A stretch of 64,000 nucleotides of DNA from assembly GCA_022606425.2 (NCBI GenBank), contig JAHDVF020001519.1:248001-312000 (forward strand). The letters run 5' to 3'. This DNA is from Lepidostoma basale (Eukaryota > Arthropoda > Insecta > Trichoptera > Lepidostomatidae). Positions 1 to 10,262 of the stretch are shown here, in pieces. A program made the translations under genes and the position numbers. Below the pieces are notes generated by a model, which was not told where the DNA came from, did not search any database, and saw only the letters and a list, made by a program, of their open reading frames with translations. Position 1 is the stretch's first letter, and every line of letters begins with the position of its first letter.

Positions 1-339
1 ATATAATATACCAAATTGCTAAAATAACTGAAATATAAGAAAAAGAAGACATAGTTTCGTACAAAATACATTAACCATCGCATGTTGAAGCGTTGTTCTC
101 AAAGGGTAATATAAAATAATTATTAACATTGCTGAGTGCCACATCTGATTTAAAGTTCTTCTATAAAACTGTTCTCAACTCCCCCGGGGCAAAGGGTGTA
201 GTTACGTTTCGTATCATTAAAACCGACCCTCAGGGGGTGCCAGACACTTGGGTAACATATTGAAATAATTCGTATATCCTTAGATACATATACGTACATA
301 TAATAAAGTTGGTAATAAAATTTGGCAATAACGCCCTAA
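1..339. other. Unassigned AT-rich sequence
   Basis: No coding pattern or recognised repeat. It holds a short GC patch near 180-200 (CCCCCGGGG) and otherwise AT-rich DNA. Confidence 0.4.
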
Positions 340-615
340 CCCTTAATTAGGCGCACCTAAACAGTTACGTAAGTGGTCACCTGGGGTGCGCAACTCCCCA
401 GATTTGTCTGTCGAAAGAAAATAGATTTAAAAAACGGGGCTTCATTCATAAGATCATTTAACCCTAGGTATAAACTGATAAAGTAATAAACAAATGAAGT
501 ACAAGTCGTAATAAAAACAATGAAAAAAAAAAAATTTGAAAATATTAGTTTTCTTCCTCACATTTTTTAAAGACAACAATATAGTCTTAGATTCTTGGTC
601 ATACATGACATATTT

Positions 616-875
616 GACGACGACCTTCGTAGCCAAGTGGTAAGTGTATTGGCTGCCACCCCGAAGGTTCCGGGTTCGATTCCTGGCGAGGGCAGTGTGA
701 TTGTCACACTGTTTATGGTCTGGTGTAGAATTCACGTGACAATAAAATGGCGATAGATTAGCTACCAATAACATGTCACGAGAATCACTATGATACCTCT
801 AATACCCTTTACATCGAAATGGCCCATGCTGTCGTGATGTAAAGAGCGATTTAACAAAATAATAATAATAATAAT
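616..875 (+). mobile_element. tRNA-derived SINE, family SINE-1, copy 1
   Basis: The head starts GACGACCTTCG. It has a pol III A box (TAGCCAAGTGG, 630-640) and a B box (GGTTCGATTCC, 673-683) at tRNA-like spacing. The body has GTGTGATTGTCACAC and TCACGTGACAATAAAATGGCG. The copy ends in (AAT)n near 857-875. Four other copies in the window share head and body, which establishes the family. Confidence 0.85.
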
Positions 876-1103
876 TATAATATTTTATAGGAAAGGGATC
901 GACCTGCACCAGATGGAGATTCTTTAGTTACCTAAACTGTCACGTGGGGTGTTATGTACCCTAAACGCTCTCTCCAAACACAACCGCACACAGCCAAGCA
1001 TTTTTCACGACTGGAATACGAAGGTCAAGCCATTAATGAAGCTCTTAAGGAAATCAATGCGGTTAGATCAAATATTAGAAAGTTATGAGCCATTAAATAT
1101 GCA

Positions 1104-1124
1104 GTGGGGTGTATGACACCCCAC
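1104..1124. repeat. Perfect 9-bp hairpin GTGGGGTGT / ACACCCCAC
   Basis: Two 9-nt arms around a 3-nt loop, 15 bases inside the proposed right end of the 340-1139 element. It is probably a subterminal binding-site-like repeat of that element. Confidence 0.6.
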
Positions 1125-1149
1125 GTGATTAATTAAGGGTTAAGCGAAA

Positions 1150-1665
1150 AGGTGGCTATGTGGAATTTGAGTGAATTGCTGTATCTCTGGAGAAAACGTT
1201 AAGTCTAGGGTAGTCGCGTCTCATGCAAGACTTCGTAGTCCACCAGACCAAAGGTTCTTAATCTTTTTTGACAAAACTCCTGTGAATATTGGGTTCAATC
1301 ATAGATATGAGAAAAATTCAATCATAGTCCTGAGTGATGTAGGTCTATTTGTCCCTGATAATTACCTTCGTCAAAGACAGCACAGATCATTTTATTTGCC
1401 ACGCTGCAGAACCAACCTGCAAATGGTTATGCCTGTGGGCCTTATTGCTTAATCGCCTCGGAGGTCGACATATTTCGTGATAGTGTGAGTTGCCTCAGGG
1501 ATGCAATATCAATGTTATGATTTTTTATTATTCTTAAGCTTAATTATTATTTTTGTAATGCTTCTCTTTTTGTTATGTATTTGCAAACGATTTTGAATTG
1601 TATGTCTGTAATGTTTGTGATTATTATCAAAATAAATTAAATGAAATGAAATGAAAATGAAAAAT
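1150..1665 (+). pseudogene. Jockey/CR1-like LINE 3' end with short tandem tail
   Basis: An open stretch at 1171-1452 contains FVPDNYLRQRQHRSFYLP followed by RTN, the basic C-terminal block after the reverse transcriptase of Jockey/CR1-type LINEs. The same block occurs on the minus strand at 28.9-29.1 kb (FVPDRYLRQRQHRLFYLP). A 3' UTR-like stretch follows and ends in (AAATG)n near 1635-1660, a typical TPRT tail. No catalytic domain is present. A dead 5'-truncated copy. Confidence 0.7.
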
Positions 1666-1789
1666 ATTATAATAGTATAATAAAAAGATTTACTATTTTT
1701 CTATTTCTGTGTCAGGTCCACGAACATGGGCGATAACTGCAGCAAAATCATCTCTATCCTGCGATACTTGGGACAGGTTCTCAACTTTT

Positions 1790-1915
1790 TATGGCCGAGC
1801 CATAGAGGGCTCCCTCCGCTTACCCGAAGCTGTTATTGACGCAGCGGCGCCTTTTGTCAGCTGCACACGTGCACTCCCTGGGCCTGTCCTCCGTCCATGC
1901 GAGATTTACGTTGAA
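1790..1915. repeat. Diverged interspersed repeat shared with 55715-55830
   Basis: CGAAGCTGTTAT, followed by TCCGTCCATGCGAG then TTACGTT, is recognisable in the same order near 55.73-55.82 kb. I do not recognise the family. The open frame over it (1709-2017) has no domain I can name. Confidence 0.4.
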
Positions 1916-2094
1916 AAAAAAAAAATAATAGATGATTATTTGCAACCAAGGGGGACCCAGACCACATTTAAGCTACGCTACTCTCTATCTCTCAATGTCC
2001 CGCCCGTTCACACATAGCAAAACAACAGCTAAAGAAAATACACAATTGATACATAAATAACGTATGTTAGAGAAAGAATAAAAAAGATCAACTC

Positions 2095-2555
2095 TCCTCA
2101 TTCCTGTCCCATACCTTATATTCCGCCGCCAGGACAACTTCCTTCTGCCCTCCATCCCTTTCTAGAGAAAAGAGGCTTTTGAGATGTCGTCCTATAGAAG
2201 ACTATTAGGAATTTCCTGGAGAGACCACATTACAAATGAGGAAGTTCTCCGAAGAATCGAAGGAGGAAGGCACCTGCTCAGGACCTTGTCCGAAAGGCGT
2301 GCAAGATGGATCGGCCATGTAATACGACAAGAAGGCCTCTTGCATGCCATAATGGAGGGTATGACCGAGGGAACAAACTCTAGGGGACGCCCACGCCGAG
2401 AGTACCTGGAGGACCTGTTGGTGGACGTGCGCTGCTCATCATATGCAGATTTCAAAAAAACCGCACAAGACAGGGAAGAATGGAAGAGAAGAATAGAGGA
2501 AATTGCTGCAAAACCAATTCCAGGAATGAAACCAGAGAGAGAGAGTTTCTAATAT
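2095..2555 (+). pseudogene. Non-LTR retrotransposon C-terminal remnant, type 2
   Basis: The frame at 2184-2552 (122 aa) has the usual order of the region after the reverse transcriptase: RRLLGISWRDHITNEEVLRR, then RRARWIGHVIRQ, then RGRPRREYLEDLL, then an acidic/basic end. The order LGIS.RD.I.N, W.GH..R, RGRPR is found in the C-terminal domains of many RTE-like and other LINEs. The first Met probably does not matter, because the copy is 5'-truncated. The frame is intact over the fragment, unlike most neighbours, so this copy may be younger. Confidence 0.75.
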
Positions 2556-3238
2556 CCCATTTGCAAAAGATACATTTAAAAAAAAATGTTACGAACACGT
2601 ATATAATGTTTTGTGTTAGTAAACCCACGCTTATTTACATTAACATGCATATGTTTGTATATATATCAATATTTAACATTTATGACATCGACAAGCACCT
2701 TAATAACAATTAAATTTTTCAATTTTAATTTTGGTATTACGAAGAGCGGTACACGTTGAGTGTAAAAACATCGTTTGTTAAGGGTATAAGCAGATTTTCC
2801 GCCCTTAAACCAATAAACCCCCTAAAAATAATAACGAAACAGCTGAATCTCGTTAAGCTACTGTGCTTTTGTTTCCAACGCGATCAGATTTATTTTATCA
2901 CATAAATGTTTTCATTGAGTTTTAAATTTAATTTGAATAACAATGCTTTCGATATTTGAAATAAAATAATTTAATATTTCAAACGGTATTTGGGAAACGA
3001 AATGTTCGCGATTTAGTTTTTGCTGAAATATGTACGAGTATAGGTAATTAAAAAAGCGGATGCTCGAAATTTCAATATTGTTTTCGAATAAATAATGTAC
3101 TCGTATCTGCAAAAGCATGGTCATGTTTTTATTTTAAAAACGTTCTATCATAAATTGTTACATATTTGTGTATATTCGTGAAACAGTTATTTTTCAATAT
3201 CAAATAATAAGTTCATTTTCGCTTATTTTACACAGCTT
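2556..3238. other. Unassigned AT-rich sequence
   Basis: No recognised element. Short open frames here have biased AT-rich composition and no recognisable motifs. Confidence 0.4.
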
Positions 3239-3251
3239 AATTCCGCGCTGA

Positions 3252-3779
3252 TGTGGGCGAGATAACTAGACAGCAGACCTGAATAGAAGAGTCGTATTGG
3301 GCAGCATTCAAAAATCTTGGTCACATTTTGAAAAATCCGAAAATACCCATCAACTTGAAAAGGAGAGTGTTCAATGCCTGTGTCCTGCCAGTGTTCACTT
3401 ATGGTATTGAGACAGTCACAATGTCACAAAAAGTGCCAACAAGCTAAGAGTCACTCAGAGAGCAATGGAAAGAGCCATGTTTGGTATCAGTTTACGGGAC
3501 AGACTCAGAAATGAGGACATAAGAGTCAGGCCAAAGGTTTCCGATGTTATCAAGATGGCAGCAACCCTCAAGTGGCGATGGGCGGGACATGTCGCTCGCG
3601 ATCATGATGAAAAGTGGACAAGGCGACTGCTGTGCTGGTGGCCAAGGACGGCAAATCGTGGAATTGGGCGCCCACAGTTGTGTTGGCGCGACGATGTCCG
3701 GAGAAGTGCGGGAAGTGCCTGGATGCGGATCGCCCAGGATAAATGGAAAATGCGATAGGAGGCCTACGTCCAGGAGTAG
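3252..3779 (+). pseudogene. RTE-like LINE 3' fragment with 13-bp target duplication
   Basis: Translation gives KRRVFNACVLPVFTYGIET, a frameshift, then RAMERAMFGISLRDRLRNED, LKWRWAGHVAR, GIGRPQLCWRDDVRR, AGSAWMRIAQD and EAYVQE. This is the standard C-terminal region of lepidopteran-type RTE elements. The direct repeat AATTCCGCGCTGA at 3239-3251 and 3780-3792 flanks it exactly, as expected after target-primed reverse transcription. Frameshifts and an early stop make it a dead copy. Confidence 0.85.
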
Positions 3780-3964
3780 AATTCCGCGCTGAGCCAGTGA
3801 GTGGATTCGGACCCGCCGATCAAAATTAAAAACATGTAATAGTAGTTTTTTATTTTAATCTCAATAACTATTTACTATTGCAACTCAAACATATCTGCTT
3901 CGGTAATCAAATGATAACTGAAATCTCTTGATGAAGTTTATTTTAAATAATAAATAAATAAAAC

Positions 3965-4125
3965 GATGTTTCATAACTACTTCCACTTTTGTCTTTATTT
4001 CTGCCGCAACCGATTTCACCAGGTTCGCTGTCTGACACCATTCTGTCGATGGCAGCAAGACTGGCGAAACCAGTCACTGTCGAAATAATGACAAATGTGG
4101 AGGCAGTCCAAAAATTATTTATATG
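3965..4125. mobile_element. Foldback family FB7, copy 1
   Basis: Inverted arms: CACTTTTGTCTTTATTTCTG then CACCAG on the left, CTGGCGAAACCAGTCACTG then TCGAAATAATGACAAATGTG on the right. Shares the GCGAAACC(G/A)GTC block with 34.16-34.35 and 39.65-39.77 kb. The hammerhead-like core is degenerate here. Confidence 0.55.
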
Positions 4126-4374
4126 ATAAATATAAAACTTTTTTTTTATTTATCAGGAAAGTATGGCATATTGAGAATTTTCTCACAATTGACTTCCCAC
4201 TATTTAATACATAAATAGCTATTTTTAACGTGTTGAAAAAAGCCAAATAATGTATTAATTTTAATCAAATATTTTTTTAATTAGGTACGAAATTGCTTAA
4301 AGCTAAAAATACGAGTATGGTTTAAATCTTGTATAAAAAAATATTTTTAAGTTCAAAATATTTATTCTATATAC

Positions 4375-4595
4375 GCCTTAACATTGTGTTGTAGATTTAC
4401 ATTTGAATAAATTTAAACACACTTTGTATCATCAAAACACTTTATTTTATTAGTTACAGACATGTTTCGGTCCTTTTTCTGTGTAAAAATTTTAAGCTTT
4501 AAAATTTAAACTTTGTACTTAGAAGAAGGACCGAATAAAGGCCAAAACATGTCTGTAACTAGAAAAATAAAATTTCGTGATGAAACAAAGTGCGT
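4375..4595. mobile_element. Foldback element of FB6 type
   Basis: The left arm has TTAGTTACAGACATGTTTCG and GGTCC. The right arm has GGACCGAA then AAACATGTCTGTAACTAG. The outer arms carry TTGTGTTGTAGATTTACATT on the left and AACAAAGTG on the right. The right arm is truncated near 4592. Confidence 0.6.
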
Positions 4596-4784
4596 TCCAA
4601 TTTTTTCAAATTCAGAGCCACTCGGAAACATATCTGGAAAGACACTACGCGATTGAAATAGAAACTCAAGGAAAAAAATATGCAAGGTTGGGGATGTCGT
4701 TAGGTTTGGAAGGGAAAACAGAAGATCCAAAACACGTGAGAATAATCCATCCAGACTCTCTCTCATTCTGCACGGCCAACCCGT

Positions 4785-4822
4785 TGGGTCGTCTATATTA
4801 ATTAATTAATATAGACGACCCA
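4785..4822. repeat. Perfect 38-bp palindrome
   Basis: TGGGTCGTCTATATTAATT is followed directly by its exact reverse complement, with no spacer. It joins an unassigned stretch (4600-4784) to a short LINE-like remnant (4823-4905; GRPPKR in one frame). Confidence 0.9.
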
Positions 4823-4904
4823 GGCAGACCACCAAAGAGATGAATCGACAGCTGAGAGTAGGTCAATTCCTCTTAAGGAACGATTCACAAGGCCTACAAG
4901 ACGA

Positions 4905-5075
4905 AGAAAATAAACTTTTGTATGAAGCACTTATTTTGGGGTGTGACATCATAAAATAAAATAATAATATACTTTTAGTTATTTGTATTAACACCACTTT
5001 ATTTGGTAACACCAACCGGTTTCGCTCCCGCCGGATCTTCGCCAGGGTGAGAGAGTAAACTGAATATAAAATCAG
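4905..5075 (-). mobile_element. FB3 half-element
   Basis: Shares TATGAAGCACTTA, then GGGGTG, with copies at 29.57-29.80 and 53.72-53.90 kb. It contains the minus-strand hammerhead-like core at 5010-5049. Confidence 0.6.
5010..5049 (-). ncRNA. Hammerhead ribozyme-like motif (FB3)
   Basis: On the minus strand: stem I CACC, core CTGGCGA (canonical CTGATGA with two changes), stem II region, GAAA, palindromic stem III ACCGGT, cleavage triplet GTT, stem I GGTG. Stem I pairs over 4 bp flush with the core. The two core changes and a decayed stem II suggest it is inactive. The sister copy at 53822-53862 has an intact core. Confidence 0.55.
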
Positions 5076-5789
5076 AAAACAACCTATGAAGAAATAAATA
5101 TAAAGTGGAGAGGAGAAATAATGGGGGTAGGAGAAAGTTGGCGTGGGGACGACTAGTCTGTTAAGACGGTGAGTCATGCTTATTAGGGAAAAAATATTAG
5201 GAATTTATTATTCAGAATTTAGTAGCGGGCAGGTGAGTTCATTTTTTTTTTTTATAGGAATATTTAAAAATATTTTCAATTGGAAACATTGCTAGAATGA
5301 GACTATGGGAAAGTAAAGTTTGATTATTAATTAAGGGAAGATTATTGTTAAGGCTTTCTTAATATCTTATGCTTCCAAATTATATCATTTTAGACCCGGA
5401 CATATTACTAGAAGGGTTTTATATTTTTTTTAAGAAGAATATATTTTTAACCTTAGACAACGCATATAAATATTACATATTTAAGCAGTAAATAAATTCC
5501 ACAGGCGGTGGAAGGAAGCAATCTGATACAAAATCGATCTTTCGATTCAATCACTTTAACAATGATCCCTTCACACGTTCTTCCATCATGTCTCCGCTGG
5601 GAAATTCTCCCATTTATTTCGATTATCGATGCCACGTTTTTGAACAATTTTCGTTCGAAGGTCGCAGCATCCCTACTGAACTTATATCTAATATGATCGA
5701 TAGAGATTTGTCACTTGTGATTCTTTACGGCACAGCATCCCAGTGATAAAGGGGTTATTTCAAGAATGTTTAGCGTTGAAAGATTGTTC
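5076..5789. other. Unassigned sequence
   Basis: AT-rich. No domain or repeat recognised. A purine-rich patch follows at 5090-5150. Confidence 0.35.
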
Positions 5790-5996
5790 GAGATTGTATA
5801 ATCATTAAAATTTTGCGATGCCAAATATTTGTGTATTTGGGTAGCATGTTCACGGCGGATGGCTGAACGGATAGTGACATTGAAAGAAGGGTTGGTGCGG
5901 GTAACTAAGTGAATGGAGTTTTTAAAAAACGTTAGAAAATAAATCTTTTTAACATATGTCAATATTGATCATATTTGTAAACAATTTTATAATATT

Positions 5997-6403
5997 TTTA
6001 ATTGTATCTCAATAGAGACGAAGAAACAAACTGGAAACTGAATATGGATGATCAAGGTGTTTACAGGACCTATGACCTGTCATTGGTTGGGTCAAGCGCA
6101 CGCTTTATGTAATTACAACATTCCCCATTCCACCATTGTTATTATGATCATGTATGATACATTTTTGGAAGTTGTATATATACTCCAAATTCATACTTAT
6201 CTTCACGTGGCAGTTCCAGTTAGCCATCTATGTAGATTTGATTGTACTAATTAATTTTTTTTTTTTTTTTTACCTTGATCATCCATATTCAGTTTCCAGT
6301 TTGTTTCTTCGTCTCTATTGAGATACAATTAAAAATTTAAATTAACCACCCACAGGTGAAAATCCAGGATTCGTATACAGATGTAAGTATACATTTTCAC
6401 AAA
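5997..6403. mobile_element. IE-1 element, copy 1, with 15-bp target duplication
   Basis: Flanked by AATTTTATAATATTT on both sides (5982-5996 and near 6404-6419). The body starts ATTGTATCTCAATAGAGACG. This copy is unusual: its first ~58 bp return as an exact inverted block at 6273-6330, giving a 58-bp terminal stem. IE-1 recurs at 12.1, 31.7, 32.3, 37.6, 44.5, 56.9 and 62.7 kb. Origin unknown; the long target duplications point to retroposition. Confidence 0.75.
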
Positions 6404-6438
6404 TAATTTTATAATATTTCAAATATGTATCTTTATAA

Positions 6439-6487
6439 TATGTATCACTGAAGAAGGACCAATTGTCCGAAACATGTCTGATGCGTA
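6439..6487 (+). ncRNA. Hammerhead ribozyme-like motif, most complete copy (FB1)
   Basis: Order on the plus strand: stem I strand TATGTATCA (6439-6447), core CTGAAGA (6448-6454, fits CTGANGA), stem II GGAC (6456-6459) with loop and GTCC (6465-6468), GAAA (6469-6472), stem III ACATGT (6472-6477, self-complementary, no loop), C17 at 6478 (triplet GTC), stem I strand TGATGCGTA (6479-6487). Stem I pairs over 9 bp including two G-U wobbles. One extra A lies between the core and stem II. All catalytic residues of the family are present. A loopless stem III implies activity as a dimer; cleavage is inferred, not shown. Confidence 0.7.
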
Positions 6488-7229
6488 ATTTTTTTTTATA
6501 GTTAGTGTTGTATATACAAAGTAAGTTGTTTAAAACATCGTTTTATTTAATTATTATTTAAAAAAGAAAAAGACAAATAAAATATCTACAACACAAAGTA
6601 TGGCGAACAAAGAGGAAATTAAAAAAAAAGTAATTGTAAACAAGAATATATCAATGAAAGCGAAAAGGACCGTTCACAATGGAGTTCTGATCCCAACCCT
6701 TATGTATGGAAGCGAATCATGGAACTGACAGAAGAAAGATGAGAGCAGAATAAATGTGGTAGAGATGAAGTCCCTAAGACGTATGTGTGGTAGAACGATG
6801 GACGACAGAATCTCAAATGCTGATATTAGGAAGAAATGTAGAGCGAAAGAAGGTATTATGAACAAAATTATGAAAGGATCGCTGCGTTGATTCGGACATA
6901 TGGAGCGCATGTGTGAATGAAGAATGGTTGTCAATGATGTAAATGGAGTACGCAGTCGATGTAGACCGACGAAAACATGGAATTACCAAATTAATCAAAT
7001 TTTAAAGGTTAGTCATGTTAGAAGCCGGAAGAATCGATGTGCGTGTATTACTCGCTGTATGAATGTGGAGGAAGCTAGAGAGGTATGTCAGGATAGAGTA
7101 GTGTAGCGGTCCATTCTTTCTGTCTACCCCTGCGGGGAAACGGCGTGATGGTTTGTTGTTTGTTGTTGTTGTTGTTGGGAATTATTTAGATTATTTTTAA
7201 CAGCACTTTTCACTTAATATTTTCAAATG

Positions 7230-7385
7230 AACGACCTTCGTGTCAGAGAGGTAATAGCTCTGACTGCCCGGTCTTCTGTCCCGGGTTCGATTCTCGGTGA
7301 TGGCAGTGTGATTGTCACACTGTTTTTGGTCTGGTATAGAATTCACGTGACAATTAAATGGCGATAGATTAGTTAACTATTGAAA
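7230..7385 (+). mobile_element. SINE-1, copy 2, 3'-truncated
   Basis: The head ACGACCTTCGTGTCAGAGAGG includes the A box. The B box GGTTCGATTCT is at 7284-7294. The body is shared through AATGGCGATAGATTAG, then the similarity stops. Confidence 0.85.
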
Positions 7386-8400
7386 CGTACCTCCTCGGTT
7401 AGCACGGAGAGCATGGTTTTTAATCCTCAGGGTGGTAATCGTGAGATTCTTTTCGGTATATTATTCGATTCAGGGACGGGTGTAAATATAAAGACAGTTA
7501 CATGGGATACATTAAGGTTTATTATCTAGTTAACATTATAACAATAATCCAGAGGCTAGGGATGTCGTACAAATACAAAAAAAAGGCACATGATGTAAGA
7601 ATGAAGAGGCTGTTTGAGGTGATTCCTCGATGGCGTGCTCGTCAGGACATCGACCGGCGACGTCGTCCGTAGACGTTATCAGCGACGCTGACCAGAAGAT
7701 GGTGGGTCAGCAAATCAATATGTAGAGCGTCACCTGGCAGACACGAGGTTCCCTAACCTGTTGGTGCTGTCTGAAGCGGCGTGAAGAAGTGGTCCTCGCA
7801 GTTCCGCTGGGTGGTGAGGTCAACCACGTTGTCGGGACATGATGTGCGACAACACGTGGGCGGCAATTTCGGGAGCAGAGGATGGCTCGGACCGTGGCGG
7901 AGGGAATCAATCGCAGACACGCGGACACATGACGCACATGTGTAACCAATGTGCGGTCTTCGATATGGATATTATTATTAGTATTCTACCTGATATGATG
8001 GGAGAAAGGCTGAACCATTGCTGGTCCAGCCGGATGCAAACGGATTAACGTTTCTCCTACATCGTGGTGGTAACTGGGCACTGACGAAAAAACACAAGAT
8101 GGCGGCCTACCCGCAACGGCTGACTAGAGGGAAGTGGCGAGCTTCTGCCTCGAAGCATAGAGTACCGAAAAAGCAGTGATACCAATTGGGAAGGCGGCGG
8201 TGGCTCATAGGGCGGAAACAGGAGAAGTTGGAAATAAATTTCGAAGAGGTACTTAACTGGGGAGAATTGGGGCGAATACAGTGGCCGAAGAAATCGTAAT
8301 GATGTACCATTACACTATCGCGTATCAGCATAATCAATATAATAACGTAAAAAAAAAAATCGTATACAGTGTTTGGGTTCAAAATGACCTGTTGTATGGA
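7386..8400. other. GC-richer block of unknown origin
   Basis: The stretch 7620-7930 is clearly more GC-rich than its surroundings. Read on the minus strand, an AATAAA lies near 7526. No reverse transcriptase, gag or transposase motif is visible. Short open frames on both strands (7707-7949, 7839-8048) look like by-products of composition. A decayed LTR-type element is possible but unproven. Confidence 0.35.
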
Positions 8401-8484
8401 GAAAAAAAAGTTCAGATTTTTGGTATGTTTAAGAATTTATAAACCTGGAAGATGAAGGGTAAAAGTATGATAAATTCCGAATAA

Positions 8485-8835
8485 AATGAGCGGAAAAATG
8501 GTTCATGAAAAATACTGTACGACGAAAAAAGGAAGTAATGTATGGCAGATGATTGCATCATAAGTAAATTTGAAAAAGGATCCCTGAGATGGTTTGGATA
8601 TATGAAACGAATGGACGCGTTAATGATAACTGATCTGTCGTATACAGCAATGTAAGTGGTAACGGAGCCCGTAAAAAATGAAGGAAAACATGGTATGACC
8701 AAATTAATAAAATTCTAAAAGGCGGCCGCATCCGAAGTCGGAGAAATCGACGATTGAGCATGTTACGATGTACAGGAAGCCTAAGAAGTGTGTCAGAACA
8801 GTGCAATATGGTTTTTCATCTTCTCTGCCTACCCG
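8485..8835 (+). pseudogene. LINE-A, degenerate copy
   Basis: Recognisable blocks: KKGSLRWFGYMKRMD-like at 8568-8615 (GGATCCCTGAGATGGTTTGG) and ENMV.PN.-like near 8690. CTACCCGAG near 8830 replaces the usual 3' end. Many frameshifts. The (TTAG)n tail is absent. Confidence 0.7.
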
Positions 8836-9340
8836 AGTACTATATCGTTAATTTTATTTTTGTCTGTATCGTTTCCGGTGATGTATGTCGAGAAAAACAA
8901 GTTCAAATATTGAAAAGCAGATTTTTAAATTTATAAAAAAATTGACAATAATTATTTAATTAATAATTCCTCAATGTTGAACTTTAAGGTAACCCATTAG
9001 AATATCAAATGTGATTTTAATCGAAAATTCTCAATTATTTAAAACACATTACTCACTACTCTAACAAACGAATTGCTCACTTCTACCCTTACCCGATTTT
9101 GACCCCCTACTCTCAATTTGTAGTGGTTAAAAAGATGTTAAAATAAAAAATTAATGCCTTGATTTATTTCCAGTTATAAAGAGTTTTCACGCTAACAATG
9201 ACTACGTGTGGTATTCTGCCATATTTACATACACATACATTTAATTGTAATGTATAATATTATTTTATAATTACAAGTCGTATTTCAGGTTTCAAACGTA
9301 AATCCATGGATTTTTATTTCATTTCATTTGAATAAATTAT
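8836..9340. other. Unassigned AT-rich sequence
   Basis: No recognised element. Confidence 0.35.
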
Positions 9341-9655
9341 ACAATTATGAACCAAAAAAGGAAGTGAATGCAGTGCGAATGAAAGTTTTATGACCTAATA
9401 ATACAGTAACATTAAATAATGGAAATAATAAATGAAATTGGTAAAAACAAATCTTAAAGATGTAAATGGTACTAGAAGAAGAGGAAGACTGACGAAAACG
9501 CGAGGAATTTGATTTGCCACGATAAATCAAATATTGAATCTGGGAGAAATCTACGTTGAGGAACAAGACAAGTATTTCAGAAAATAAATGTGTGGGAGTT
9601 CATTATTTCTGCCAACCCCTTCGGGGAGATGGCGTGATGGTTAGTTTGTTATTAT
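9341..9655 (+). pseudogene. LINE-A, degenerate short copy
   Basis: GATGTAAATGGTACTAGAAG then GAGGAAGACTGACGAAAACG encodes the DVNG-TRRRGR-RKT block. The 3' end GGGGAGATGGCGTGATGG is intact. Confidence 0.75.
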
Positions 9656-10080
9656 TTTATACTCGTACATTAAAAATAATAAAATATAAATTGAATTTTG
9701 CTTATGAATATGAAAAGCGTAATTTTAATTATTAATCATATAACCGCTTACATATTATAAGCTTGATAAAATAAAAACGATGGAATTAAAATAAATGTTA
9801 TTTTCGAAAGACACCTTATTTTCACTGTGTCAAAAGATCAAATTTACCGCCCACACACATACTTAATAATAACGTTGGTGTAGGCGCGATTGCATAATTT
9901 ATAAGTTTCAGGCGCTTCGCGTAGCTTACGTAAACATTATTTTTGTTATGCCACAATAATGTTATTAGATTTTCTCTTACATCATACTAATAATTCATAT
10001 CTGGAGTTGAAACGTATGTAGATACGTATTTTTTGCTCTTTATATCAATGTAGACTAAGATATATTCATATTACTATTAC
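9656..10080. other. Unassigned AT-rich sequence
   Basis: Nothing recognised. Confidence 0.35.
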
Positions 10081-10262
10081 ATTTTTTTTTAAAGACTAAT
10101 ATCAAAGATTTAAATCAATGATATTAGAATTTATTTTACAATCTTCAATATGAGCAGAAAATAGCTCATTATTATGAAGAAAGAATCTGGTCGTGTCCAG
10201 GCTCGAACCCAAGTCCCCTAGATTAGGAATCAAGCGTTCTATCCCCTAGACCACCACCCGAT
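10081..10262 (-). mobile_element. tRNA-derived SINE, family SINE-2
   Basis: On the minus strand the head is GGTGGTGGTCTAGGGGATAG (A box) with GGGTTCGAGCCTGGAC (B box). A tail of GATATTAGTC and an A-run follows. The same unit lies on the plus strand at 50236-50425, collinear over about 180 bp. Confidence 0.85.

Larger units (their letters stand above)
340..1139. mobile_element. Candidate piggyBac-like non-autonomous element carrying a SINE
   Basis: The left end reads CTAA then CCCTTAATTA (336-349). The right end reads TAATTAAGGG then TTAA (1130-1143). The 10-bp ends are inverted repeats beginning CCC, and the right flank is TTAA, the target of piggyBac elements; the left flank would be a mutated copy (CTAA). 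A subterminal motif around GTCACSTGGGGTG occurs near 387, 940 and, inverted, 1116-1124. No transposase is present. A tRNA-derived SINE lies inside. The call rests only on the ends. Confidence 0.4.
5940..6625. mobile_element. FB1 foldback element interrupted by IE-1
   Basis: The left part (5943-5996) matches the central segment of other FB1 copies (CATATTTGTAAACAATTTTA). The right part (6404-6620) continues with ATGTATCTTTATAATATG, the ribozyme-like core, and the terminal block CTACAACACAAAGTATGGCG. The terminal block recurs at 18.72, 24.80 and 37.85 kb. Confidence 0.75.
5795..7176 (+). pseudogene. LINE-A copy split by nested FB1 and IE-1 insertions
   Basis: The 5' part (5800-5935) reads YLGSMFTADG, then DIERRVGAGN and VNGVF, from the end of the reverse transcriptase. 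The 3' part resumes near 6625 with VIVNK, AKRTVHNGVL, YGSESWN, then RFGHMERM-like and RPRKTW-like blocks, and CTACCCCTGCGGGGAAACGGCGTGATGG at 7123-7150. The same amino-acid order is continuous in the copy at 22.98-23.79 kb, so the 5940-6625 block interrupts one insertion. The tail is (TTG)n rather than (TTAG)n. Confidence 0.85.

Noticed and set aside
616..690. Functional tRNA gene
   Set aside because: A and B boxes are present, but the same head with a non-tRNA body and tail occurs five times; it is a SINE head and lacks a convincing acceptor stem.
1709..2017. Protein-coding gene of 102 aa
   Set aside because: Frame crosses a poly-A run and a diverged interspersed repeat; no domain or matching context.
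7525..7960. LTR retrotransposon
   Set aside because: Composition and an AATAAA suggest it, but there is no second LTR, primer-binding site or pol motif.
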